Assembly: GCF_002741035.1 (NCBI RefSeq)
Contig: NZ_CP016808.1
Span: 3,582,501-3,646,500, forward strand
Source: Paenibacillus sp. BIHB 4019
Lineage (GTDB): Bacteria > Bacillota > Bacilli > Paenibacillales > Paenibacillaceae
DNA: 64,000 nt
Direction: 5' to 3'
The notes beneath the pieces are model-generated. The model searched no databases, was not told where the DNA came from, and saw only the letters and a program-made list of their open reading frames with translations. Position 1 is the first letter of the stretch. Each line of letters starts with the position of its first letter. The position numbers and the translations under genes are program-made. Positions 36,147-43,591 of the stretch are shown in pieces.

Positions 36147-36736
36147 TGGCGGTTTCTAACGCGCTACCTAATATCGCGCTCACTGGCGGACTCCGCGCGG
36201 GCAAGGATGCCGTTGCCGCCTACCTCACACAAAAATACGGTTACACGCGGTTCGCGTTTGGCGACGGCATCCGCGAAGTAACACGCCGCTTGTATCCGGA
36301 AATGTACGCTAACGGCGAAAAGCCCCGCGCTTTATTGCAGGGCTTCGGTCAAATGGCGCGCGAGTTCGATCAAAACGTATGGATTAACGATATGTACCGG
36401 AGGATTGAGGTCGCGCAAATAGACTGCGATAACGATAACGGAAACTACTCGTATCCATTCCGCGCCGTAATCTCCGACCTACGCCAGCCTAACGAATACG
36501 CCCGCTGTCGCGCCGAAGGTTACGCAATCATCCGTGTAAATGCTCCGGATAGCTTACGCATTCAACGCGCAGTAGACAGCGCCGATACGTTCCAACTTTC
36601 GGATATGACGCATGATACGGAAAGTCACGCTAATGGCTTTGCGGTAGATTACGAGGTGGAGAACGGCGGCACATTGGCGGACTTATACGCGAAGATTGAC
36701 GAGATTATGGCGGAGATTAACGGAAGTAACGCGTAA
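36146..36736 (+). CDS. deoxynucleoside monophosphate kinase-like
   Basis: 196 residues. P-loop LTGGLRAGKDAVA (12-24), FAFGDGIREV, a RLLQGFGQMAREFD-like lid and VISDLRQPNEY. Resembles phage dNMP kinases that phosphorylate dNMPs to dNDPs, completing the dNTP pathway with RNR, dUTPase and ThyX. Confidence 0.75.
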   Translation: MAVSNALPNIALTGGLRAGKDAVAAYLTQKYGYTRFAFGDGIREVTRRLYPEMYANGEKPRALLQGFGQMAREFDQNVWINDMYRRIEVAQIDCDNDNGNYSYPFRAVISDLRQPNEYARCRAEGYAIIRVNAPDSLRIQRAVDSADTFQLSDMTHDTESHANGFAVDYEVENGGTLADLYAKIDEIMAEINGSNA

Positions 36737-36745
36737 AATAGGCAA

Positions 36746-37147
36746 TTACGCGTTTTCCGTTCTCCTCGGCCGTCCTCTTCTGCGGACAGGTTCGGTTGTA
36801 GCTGGCGCCTTTGTCGCTGCTTCCTCCGCTATAAACACGAGCCAGCCGTCTTGTGACGCAGTATATGCGTAACGCAAACTTTCCGCGCTGAGCTGCGTTT
36901 TACGAAAGAAGCGCGCTGACGAAATATAACCGCGCTTGTCGATATTGGCTGCGGTAGGATCGGACGGCGTTGCCTGACGTATAGCAATCGCGCGGTTCTC
37001 CGCATCATAGCCGAGCGCAACGCGATTGCCTGCGTTCAACGCAAACATGTCGATTATATCCGCAGACAGGCGCAATCGCCGCTGCTTATCCGTCGCAACG
37101 TACAGGTTGACGAGCGGAATTTCCTCAATGTTAAAACGTTTATCCAT
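36746..37147 (-). CDS. AbrB-like DNA-binding protein with AT-hook
   Basis: 133 residues. The N-terminal 60 residues resemble a SpoVT/AbrB swapped-hairpin domain (RRLRLSADIIDMFALNAGNRVALGYD); the C-terminus ends in RRRGRPRR, an AT-hook. Leftward, divergent from the methyltransferase, so a regulator of that region is plausible. Similarity is moderate. Confidence 0.5.
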   Translation of the reverse strand: MDKRFNIEEIPLVNLYVATDKQRRLRLSADIIDMFALNAGNRVALGYDAENRAIAIRQATPSDPTAANIDKRGYISSARFFRKTQLSAESLRYAYTASQDGWLVFIAEEAATKAPATTEPVRRRGRPRRTENA

Positions 37148-37186
37148 GCGGATGTTCCTCCGATCATTTAACGTACTTTTGACGAG

Positions 37187-37215
37187 TATTATACGCTTAA
37201 TTTAATGCAAATTCA
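37187..37215 (+). promoter_or_regulatory. possible promoter of the second cytosine methyltransferase
   Basis: TTGACG followed by 16-18 bp and TTTAAT/TTAATG within the gap between the divergent AbrB-like and methyltransferase genes; TATTATAC on the other strand could serve the leftward gene. Confidence 0.35.
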
Positions 37216-37235
37216 ACGTAAAGGGAGCGATTTTT

Positions 37236-38530
37236 ATAGCGTTCAAATATATCGAGTTATTCGCGGGCATTGGCGGCTTTAGGCAGGCGTTAGATACGTT
37301 AGGAGGCGAGTGCGTTTTCGCGAGCGAGCGTACAAGGCGCTGTATAGCGGAGCGCCAGAATTACACGGAGATATCACGCAAATTGATGCTGCGAATATAC
37401 CGGATCATGACATTCTAGTTGGCGGCTTCCCGTGCCAGGCGTTCAGCGTCGCGGGTCAGCGTAAAGGCTTCGAGGAGGCGCGCGGAACGCTATTCTTCGA
37501 AATTGCCCGCATTGCGAGCGCAAAACAGCCGCGCTTGATGCTGCTAGAAAACGTTAAGGGCTTGTTATCGCATGACGGCGGCAAAACGTTCGAGACGATG
37601 TGTGTTGTACTCAACGATATTGGATACGCAATAGATTTCCGCGTCCTGAATAGTAAGCACTACGGCGTACCGCAGAACCGCGAGCGTATATTCATCGCTT
37701 GCAGCCGTGATGCGGAACATTCTGATTGGATCGTGAGTGGTAGCGGTGTTGAAGCGAAAGCGAAGCGGCGGGCGCAAGAATTGGGCATTCGGACGTTTAA
37801 TTTCGATTGGCCTACGAATGATACCGTGACAAAACGGCTGCGCGACGTGCTGGAGGACGGTGTAGACGAACGGTACTACTTGTCGGAGGAAAAGACGGCG
37901 AAGTTGGTAGAGCAGCTTGAGGAGCGTGGAAGTGCGTCAGATTCCGGCGATTGCGAAATGGTCGGTCATGTAAGCGGAATTAACGGTCACGACATATGTA
38001 GGCGCGTGTACTCGCCGACCGGCGTAGCGCCGACAATCCCGACTGGATCGAGCGGGGACACTACACCGAAAATAGCGGAGCTTCAACAATATTCGAACGG
38101 CACCGGCTTGGCGTCTACTGTATACGCCAACTACGCGAAGGGTACGTCGCCTGGCGATATCGGTAAGGGTCGGCGTACACACGTCTTGGAAGTGCGCCCA
38201 GTCCTCACACCGGATCGAGCAGAGAAGCGCCAAAACGGACGACGCTTCAAAGAAGACGGAGAAGAGGCGTTTACACTTACGGCGCAGGACAAGCACGGTA
38301 TTGCAATCGGGACATACCCGCGCTATCGTATCCGCAAGCTCACGCCACTCGAATGCTGGCGACTGCAAGGATTCTCGGACGCTGCTCATGATGCAGTTAA
38401 AGCAGCGGGTGTATCCGACTCGCAGCGGTATAAGCAGGCGGGTAATGCCGTGACGGTGACGGTAATCAGCGCAATAGGCAAGCGTTTGATTCCGTTATTA
38501 CTCGAATCTAATACGAAGGTGGCGGTTTAG
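37236..38530 (+). pseudogene. C5-cytosine DNA methyltransferase with a frameshift
   Basis: Motif [20 protein letters not shown] and CVFASER are encoded from an ATA at 37236 (AAGGGAG 8 bp upstream), but at about 37326-37332 the frame changes by -1 (one base missing), and the rest ([17 protein letters not shown] with catalytic Cys, ENVKG, QNRERIF, QAGNAVTVTV) is in the other frame. From GTG 37310 the product would lack the SAM-binding motif. So inactivated, a sequencing error, or frameshift-translated; no slippery heptamer is evident. Confidence 0.85.
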
Positions 38531-38931
38531 TGGGCGGAACAAACGTAGATTTAACGCAAGATACACGCAAATATCAGCAGAAATACGCGCTTAACTCGGC
38601 GGAGGGCGTTAAGGCGCTACTTCGTGACCGGCACCGGATAGCAGCGCGCCGATTCAAGGGAGACACGGCTGCGTCCGACATTATTATCGACCTACACAGC
38701 GCGATCGAAAGCAGCGGCATGACGGATCGGCAAGCGGAAGCAATTGCGTTGGTTTACGGGCTGGACGTGACACAAGCAGAGGCAGCGCGCGTTATGGGAA
38801 TCGCGCAAAAGAACGTTAGCGAACACTTAGATGGCGCGGCAGAAGCGATTAGCGCTGTATACACGCGGTGGAATTACGAAGAGATTACGGTAGAAATCGA
38901 ACCAGTTGACGAAGGAGCTGACGCAGAATAG
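38530..38931 (+). CDS. sigma-70 region-4-like regulator
   Basis: 133 residues, GTG start overlapping the methyltransferase stop. Central segment MTDRQAEAIALVYGLDVTQAEAARVMGIAQKNVSEHLDGAAEAI is a region-4-type HTH, as in phage late-gene regulators. Possibly activates late transcription. The acidic end (EIEPVDEGADAE) is unstructured. Confidence 0.65.
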   Translation: MGGTNVDLTQDTRKYQQKYALNSAEGVKALLRDRHRIAARRFKGDTAASDIIIDLHSAIESSGMTDRQAEAIALVYGLDVTQAEAARVMGIAQKNVSEHLDGAAEAISAVYTRWNYEEITVEIEPVDEGADAE

Positions 38932-39515
38932 TGGATATTACGCAGATTGTATACGAGATTGAGTCGAACACTAAGCAGCGGAAGGTACACGAAAGCCTGC
39001 GTTACGCTTACGAAGGACAGACGTATGATTTAGGCGACCGCAGGCAGCGTATGGCGCTTATCGACGTTGTAACGAGGGCGTACGTGCTTGGCGCGGTTAA
39101 AGTTGATACGGCGCTGCTAGAACGCCTAACAGACGCGATACTAGACGAGGAATTGACGGACACGCATCCGGATAAAGTTACGAATACGGAATACCCGTTC
39201 ATGTCCGATTGGCAGCTCGACTTAAGACGCGATAAAGAAACCGGCCTAAAGGCTGCGGAGGAAATCGGCACAGACGGTCGCGATTATCGTAAGCCAACGA
39301 AGCGCCGACGCACTAGTTACGAGAATTGGCGCGTTGACCGTGACGCGAAAGGCGGTAACACCGAGCGTCAGGCGCAGTATAAGCGTGATACAGCGGCGAG
39401 CGCGCTTACGGTATACAACGTTAACGAAACCGGCGGCGAGCTTACGGAGCAGTTCGTAGCGGCTCAAAACGTAGCAAAAGCGTGGCGCGAACGTCTCAGC
39501 TCCGTATATACGTAA
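38931..39515 (+). CDS. hypothetical protein
   Basis: 194 residues, GTG overlapping the preceding stop by one base, GGAGCTGACG upstream. Helical N-terminal half and a basic, low-complexity middle (KPTKRRRTSYENWR). No family recognised. Confidence 0.55.
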   Translation: MDITQIVYEIESNTKQRKVHESLRYAYEGQTYDLGDRRQRMALIDVVTRAYVLGAVKVDTALLERLTDAILDEELTDTHPDKVTNTEYPFMSDWQLDLRRDKETGLKAAEEIGTDGRDYRKPTKRRRTSYENWRVDRDAKGGNTERQAQYKRDTAASALTVYNVNETGGELTEQFVAAQNVAKAWRERLSSVYT

Positions 39516-39833
39516 CTACTCGGCCGCGATAACCTCGTTTACGAAAAACCACTCGCCGTCTACTCGCACGCGTTTGTTGATAGCGTCAATGCGCTCAATT
39601 ACGCCGATGACGCGCGTGTCTTCGTAACGGTCAAATAGAACGAGCGTAATCGAGATTTTATGTTCGTATGATTCCGATATTCTTGCGTAGATGACTTCGC
39701 GCTCATCTTCGTAGAGTATCGGTTTCTCTTTTTCCGCTAGTTCGCGGTAATGGTCGAGTATGCGTTCGCGATGCTCCGATATTATCATACGGCTGCTTTC
39801 CCATATACCGTTATCGCTTAATTTCTTACTCAT
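39516..39833 (-). CDS. YolD-like protein
   Basis: 105 residues matching Bacillus YolD-like proteins: a middle KISITLVLFDRYEDTRVIGVIERIDAINKRV and final GEWFFVNEVIAAE. YolD proteins usually sit beside Y-family polymerases (UvrX); none is present here. GAGGTGA precedes ATG. Overlaps nothing; tail-to-tail with the 38931 gene. Confidence 0.7.
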   Translation of the reverse strand: MSKKLSDNGIWESSRMIISEHRERILDHYRELAEKEKPILYEDEREVIYARISESYEHKISITLVLFDRYEDTRVIGVIERIDAINKRVRVDGEWFFVNEVIAAE

Positions 39834-39878
39834 GCGGAATCACCTCGCGCTTATTATACGCGAACAAACGTTCCTTCG

Positions 39879-40088
39879 TCAATTCTCTTCAACGACGATG
39901 AATAAGTCCTCGATAGTTAATCCGAGTGCGCGCGATATAGCGACTAAATGGGCGGATTCGTGGCGCGAGTTCTTGTCGAAGCGTGATATTGAGCCTTGCG
40001 GAACGCCGGACATTTCGGACAGCGTGTTTTGCGTCAGGCCGCGTTCGGTTAGGATTTTTCCGAGCTGTGGAGTAACGGCGTATTTCAT
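39879..40088 (-). CDS. XRE-family repressor of the second regulatory island
   Basis: 69 residues, one Cro-like HTH (LTQNTLSEMSGVPQGSISRFDKN). Its promoter faces a rightward consensus promoter, and both are overlapped by the same operator sequence, so it likely controls itself and the small membrane genes at 40195 and 40417. Confidence 0.8.
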   Translation of the reverse strand: MKYAVTPQLGKILTERGLTQNTLSEMSGVPQGSISRFDKNSRHESAHLVAISRALGLTIEDLFIVVEEN

Positions 40089-40108
40089 GTATAATCACCT
40101 CGAACTTT

Positions 40109-40171
40109 ATTATACGATATCGAATATTTTTCGTCAAGTCTATTGACAAACGTAATACGATATCGTATAAT
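40109..40171. promoter_or_regulatory. divergent consensus promoters with ATACGATATCGTAT operators
   Basis: Rightward: TTGACA 40143-40148, 17 bp, TATAAT 40166-40171. Leftward (read on the minus strand): TTGACG 40137-40132, 17 bp, TATAAT 40114-40109. The 14-bp palindrome ATACGATATCGTAT (40156-40169) overlaps the rightward -10, and a near copy ATACGATATCGAAT (about 40112-40125) overlaps the leftward -10. Near-perfect symmetric switch. Confidence 0.85.
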
Positions 40172-40194
40172 AAGAATATAAGGAGGTGAGGGAA

Positions 40195-40326
40195 ATGCAA
40201 GATTGGATGAACTTTTCAATGTCGGTTATGAACTTAGTAACAGCCGCAATCGTATTGACTACGGCGTTACTAACAAGACCGAAAAAGAAAAAAGGTACAA
40301 AACGACGCGCCCCACGCAAACGTTAA
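40195..40326 (+). CDS. small membrane peptide with basic tail
   Basis: 43 residues, ATG behind AGGAGGTGAGGG. One hydrophobic span (about 10-27) and a tail of 15 residues of mostly Lys/Arg. First gene behind the consensus promoter. Could be toxic, holin-like or structural; unknown. Confidence 0.6.
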   Translation: MQDWMNFSMSVMNLVTAAIVLTTALLTRPKKKKGTKRRAPRKR

Positions 40327-40333
40327 TGTACCG

Positions 40334-40359
40334 AGGGAGGGGACGAAAGTCCTCTTCCT
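40334..40359 (+). other. stable hairpin with GAAA tetraloop
   Basis: AGGGAGGGGAC pairs with GTCCTCTTCCT (11 bp, two G-T pairs) around GAAA. It lies between two tiny membrane genes and is not followed by a T-run, so it may stabilise or regulate the transcript. Confidence 0.65.
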
Positions 40360-40416
40360 ACAAATCCAATCTTAACATATTCAAGCCGTACAATACAATA
40401 ATAGGAGGTTACCGCC

Positions 40417-40506
40417 ATGCTACAAACCGTTACATTCGTTATATCTGCCGCTGCGTTAGTCATCTCCGTCATCGCACTAGTCACCACGATTAAACGCCGC
40501 AAGTAA
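40417..40506 (+). CDS. tiny single-span membrane peptide
   Basis: 29 residues, ATG behind AGGAGG. A single hydrophobic helix (about 4-24) ending in KRRK. Size and form resemble type I toxin peptides, but no antisense RNA was identified. Confidence 0.55.
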   Translation: MLQTVTFVISAAALVISVIALVTTIKRRK

Positions 40507-40541
40507 CCGCATAAGCATCCGTACAGCTAAATTGCGCGTCT

Positions 40542-40588
40542 AGCGGTAGTTAGCGGCCGCCATAATCGGTATTTTACTAACTACCGCT
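40542..40588. terminator. 12-bp perfect inverted repeat between convergent genes
   Basis: AGCGGTAGTTAG (40542-40553) pairs perfectly with CTAACTACCGCT (40577-40588), loop of 23 nt. It lies between the rightward 40417 gene and the leftward 40587 gene; a bidirectional terminator is the simplest role though T-runs are weak. Confidence 0.5.
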
Positions 40589-40790
40589 ATCTCGCGTAAG
40601 TAAACGTACAATTATCGCGCATAAACCATTCATCGCCTATTCTAACGGTTTCGTCCGTTACTTCCTCGATACGTCCGCTGCCGATCAATTCACCGTCCTG
40701 GAACGCGAGTATGGCGGTTTGGTCGATGGCGGCCGTATGGAAGTGTACCGGCGCTGTTAATTCGCGGAATCCCTTGTGCTTCTTCGTCAT
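40587..40790 (-). CDS. small YolD-C-terminus-like protein
   Basis: 67 residues. GSGRIEEVTDETVRIGDEWF resembles the end of the YolD-like protein at 39516 (VIGVIERIDAINKRVRVDGEWFF), so it may be a shortened paralogue. GAGGTGA precedes ATG. Confidence 0.55.
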   Translation of the reverse strand: MTKKHKGFRELTAPVHFHTAAIDQTAILAFQDGELIGSGRIEEVTDETVRIGDEWFMRDNCTFTYAR

Positions 40791-40894
40791 ATTTCGTCAC
40801 CTCTACGAAAATAATTCGCTAAATTTACGGAAAATCCTCCGTTTAGGGGTATATTTTACGCCCTCAGTTACCTATACGTTATAGACGATACTAA

Positions 40895-40927
40895 ACGCTA
40901 TCTCATTCGCGAGATGGCGTATTTTTT
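40895..40927 (+). terminator. intrinsic terminator before the 40958 gene
   Basis: ACGCTATCTC pairs with GAGATGGCGT, loop ATTCGC, followed by ATTTTTT. It sits about 30 bp upstream of a gene start rather than after one, so it may act as an attenuator or block read-through from the regulatory island. Confidence 0.75.
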
Positions 40928-40957
40928 GCGTTTTCAAATACGAAAAGAGAGCGGTGA

Positions 40958-41209
40958 TTGTGCGTGATTAAATACAGTTTCGGACGAGATACCGCGTATT
41001 CCGCAAAAATAATACTCGAACAGATCGGTTACGATTTCGCGGAGCTTCAAACGCTTTCTGCCGATGATAAATTCGATTTCTCTATCGCTGTGATTCCGGA
41101 GATTCAACGATGGTTTTCTGAGCTGCGTTCGTCCATCGAGTCACCAACGGTAGCACGCTTTATCGCTCATGCACTCGACTTTCGCGAGGAGGTAGCACCG
41201 AATGAATAA
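40958..41209 (+). CDS. small hypothetical protein
   Basis: 83 residues (TTG 40958; GTG 40964 also possible; SD AGAGAGCGG). Helical. Overlaps the initiator-like gene by 8 bp. Function unknown. Confidence 0.5.
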   Translation: MCVIKYSFGRDTAYSAKIILEQIGYDFAELQTLSADDKFDFSIAVIPEIQRWFSELRSSIESPTVARFIAHALDFREEVAPNE

Positions 41210-42107
41210 CGGAATCGCGAAACACTACGACGACGAGACCGGCCGTACGCTCCTAGTCGTTGACGAAGCGGAATACAGCGTAATGAGTCACGAACAACTT
41301 TCCGCGATTCAGGACGCAAAGAGGCGTAAGGCTGCGATGGAAACGGTAGGAGGCGGGCGTAATTACGTTGTCGCTTATCACGTCCCTGTACGCAAGCTGA
41401 ACGATATTCTTAGCCTCAACGAGATTGGAGCGGTCATGAAGCTGATTCCGTATATGCGGTTCGACCGTAACGGCGAGCTTCGGTACGCGGCTAAACGTAT
41501 GGGCATCGAAGAGATAGCGCGTGCAATCGGTAAGGCTCGCCGCTGGACGGTTACGCTCGTTAGCGGACTTGTTACGGCTGGCGTACTAATTGCGGAGAAA
41601 GACGGCAAGCGAAACGTTTATAACGTCTCTGAGGCGTACCATACGATCGGACGCGCGATTAAAGGCACGACATTCACGCGGATATACCAAACGAAGACGC
41701 GGACAGATATCGCTAAAGTTTCGATTCAGGCAGCGGGCTTCTTATACAAGATGATTCCGTATATTCACTACGAATATATGTATCTTTGCTGTAATCCGAA
41801 CGTTAGGCACAGCGATGAAATTCGTCATTTATCGCAAGCAAGATTCGCTTCGGAGGTCGGAGTCGATGACGAAACAGCAAGCCGCTGTATGCGTGAGCTT
41901 ATCGTAGCAGGCTTCGTAATGAGGTCGGAAGCGTTCGGCGCGAAGATTATACGCATGAATCCAGACGTTATGTATCGGAAGAAGCCACGTGCTGAAAACG
42001 ATGAATACACGGAGTTCGTACGTAACGAGTTTAAGCAGGCGCTGAGAGCGGAAGAGTGCGGAGATAAAGGCGTTGTAGAGGTTGATGACGCGGCTTATCC
42101 GTATTAA
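41202..42107 (+). CDS. initiator/replisome-organiser-like HTH protein
   Basis: 301 residues, ATG behind GAGGAGG. Two winged-helix-like regions (LSLNEIGAVMKLIPYMRFDR..IEEIARAIGKARRWTVTLVSGLV, and LSQARFASEVGVDDETASRCMRELIVAGFV) flank a middle segment; the pattern is that of plasmid/phage Rep-type proteins or RNA-polymerase-independent regulators. Two 17-bp direct repeats start 5 bp after its stop. Alternatively a transcription regulator of late genes. Confidence 0.55.
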   Translation: MNNGIAKHYDDETGRTLLVVDEAEYSVMSHEQLSAIQDAKRRKAAMETVGGGRNYVVAYHVPVRKLNDILSLNEIGAVMKLIPYMRFDRNGELRYAAKRMGIEEIARAIGKARRWTVTLVSGLVTAGVLIAEKDGKRNVYNVSEAYHTIGRAIKGTTFTRIYQTKTRTDIAKVSIQAAGFLYKMIPYIHYEYMYLCCNPNVRHSDEIRHLSQARFASEVGVDDETASRCMRELIVAGFVMRSEAFGAKIIRMNPDVMYRKKPRAENDEYTEFVRNEFKQALRAEECGDKGVVEVDDAAYPY

Positions 42108-42112
42108 AAACG

Positions 42113-42161
42113 TCCCATATACTGCACAGCAAACGGCTATTTCATCCCATATACTGCATAG
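42113..42161. repeat. two 17-bp direct repeats
   Basis: TCCCATATACTGCAYAG at 42113-42129 and 42145-42161, 32 bp apart (three helical turns), right after the initiator-like gene. Possible binding sites for its product. Confidence 0.75.
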
Positions 42162-42272
42162 TTGCGAAGTGGCTTAACGCTTAGAGCCACGCGGGATTGC
42201 GGCGTTTTTACGCGTTTCGTCCTCTTATTCTTAGGGATAGCGCGGCATCAACGCCGCTTACGTAATACGGAG

Positions 42273-42302
42273 GTTCGCGCAGGCTTTGAAGCCAACGGGA
42301 AC
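42273..42302. promoter_or_regulatory. conserved hairpin element, loose copy
   Basis: GTTC...GAAC outer stem around GGCTT-TG-AAGCC; related to elements at 6842 and 42442. Upstream, 42170-42270, has another stem GTGGCT/AGCCAC but no gene. Confidence 0.45.
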
Positions 42303-42420
42303 GTTAACGCGTCGTCACTACGTTCCTAGCGACATTTCGGTTTGACAAAAGCGTGCCAAACCTCATGTACTAATACATTTTGGACGCGATATCTTTTGTC
42401 GCGGACAAGGCAAGGAGCGC

Positions 42421-42478
42421 AGCGACGCGGCAGGCTCTTAAGCTCCCGTAGGCTTTCTAAAGCCACCGTGAGCAAACG
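42421..42478 (+). promoter_or_regulatory. conserved hairpin element B
   Basis: AGCGACGCG then hairpin 42442-42473: GCTC/GAGC outer stem and inner GGCTTT-CT-AAAGCC, then AAACG. Compared with element A at 6842 the inner stem changed from A-T to G-C on both sides, keeping pairing. Confidence 0.6.
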
Positions 42479-42500
42479 TACAAGAATGGAGCTGATACGA

Positions 42501-42695
42501 TTGTTAACGTTAGTAACCGCTATCCTATTCGTTCACATTGCGCTAGTAACCGTAGCTTTTATTTGCACGCTGAAGTCTCCGTATAGAGCGGAGATATTCA
42601 CGGACGTTTGTAGTATTGCGTTTGTTTGCGCATGTCCTACGTTAGTAATAGCGCTGTACGTAATTAGCAGACGCTGTCCTGGCGGAATTTTATAG
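42501..42695 (+). CDS. small two-span membrane protein
   Basis: 64 residues from TTG behind GGAG (an ATG 15 bp upstream contains that GGAG). Hydrophobic spans at about 2-20 and 34-54. Function unknown; first gene after the hairpin elements. Confidence 0.55.
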   Translation: MLTLVTAILFVHIALVTVAFICTLKSPYRAEIFTDVCSIAFVCACPTLVIALYVISRRCPGGIL

Positions 42696-43147
42696 CGGAA
42701 ATAGAGGCGATGTAAAGTTCGTAAATGTGCGTGATTTTACCGCTATATAATGTAGCGAAAATATACGGTAGCTTTACGTAGCTTTACACCGCTGCGTATA
42801 CGAGGGGCTTCCGCACTTGCAGGCGCCTCTCTCCGGACGAGGCTCCGAAATCTCACGGGGTAGCGGAGGCACTGGCGCCTGCATAACGATGCATAAAACG
42901 TGCATAAACGGTGTATAAAACGTTTCTGAGCGATTCGGCAGACGAGCGAAAACGTAAGAATCCAGTAACGGCGCGGGTTTGCGGCGATTAGACTTGTGTC
43001 CATAATATGAGTTTTGTACATATGCCAACGCGTTAATGCGGTGAATTGGCGCGATCCCCCAAGGCCCTAGCGCCGCCACCCGGATCAACCGTACGGAACT
43101 CGCGCACAATTTTTTGAACTCGGAGGGTAACGAAAGGAGGGACGTAA
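42696..43147. other. 452-bp gene-free region before the terminase genes
   Basis: No convincing gene. Contains a TATATAATG -10-like sequence near 42748, direct repeats (TAGCTTTACG/TAGCTTTACA; three near copies of GCATAAAACG), the large inverted repeat at 42818-42883, and a GGCGC/GCGCC hairpin near 43045. Position suggests a late promoter and the packaging (cos or pac) site, neither of which can be fixed by eye. Confidence 0.5.
42818..42883. other. structured inverted repeat upstream of terS
   Basis: TGCAGGCGCC (42818-42827) pairs perfectly with GGCGCCTGCA (42874-42883). Inside, GGCTCCG can pair with CGGAGGC, giving a branched structure. Not a terminator. Confidence 0.65.
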
Positions 43148-43576
43148 ATGTCAACGAAAAAGCAAGCGTTAGAGGCTCGGCTAGATGGACGCCAACGAAC
43201 CGCAGCTCTCGCGTGTGCGGAGCGTGAGTTTGCGCCAGAAGATGAGCGGAAGTCTTACGACGAAATCGCGGAAGAAGTCGGAATCACACGCCAAGCACTG
43301 TATCTATGGCGTACGCAGAACAAAACGTTTATTGATTACGTTAACGCGGTCGCTGACGACTTCCTCGCGGCTAAACGACCGATCGTATATCGTCGCCTTA
43401 TGCAGCTCATCGACAGTTCGCAGCCTTCCGTTAAGGCGCTAGACCTGTTTATGCGGCGTGAGGGCTTGATTACGGCGCAAGTATCCGTAGAAACAAAAGA
43501 CGCATCAGCACCGAAGACTGACGCTGAAATCGCGCAAGAGATCGAAGAAATCGACGCTTTACTCGCGGAAGAATAA
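43148..43576 (+). CDS. terS: terminase small subunit
   Basis: 142 residues with an N-terminal phBC6A51-type HTH (SYDEIAEEVGITRQALYLWRTQNKTFIDYV) and a C-terminal oligomerisation/acidic tail. Binds phage DNA at the packaging site and recruits TerL, encoded next. Confidence 0.85.
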   Translation: MSTKKQALEARLDGRQRTAALACAEREFAPEDERKSYDEIAEEVGITRQALYLWRTQNKTFIDYVNAVADDFLAAKRPIVYRRLMQLIDSSQPSVKALDLFMRREGLITAQVSVETKDASAPKTDAEIAQEIEEIDALLAEE

Positions 43577-43591
43577 CGAAGGAGGTGCGCT

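Noticed and set aside
42342..42500. N-terminal extension of the small membrane protein
   Set aside because: The extension is Arg/Ser-rich junk that overlaps the conserved hairpin; the TTG at 42501 has the SD.
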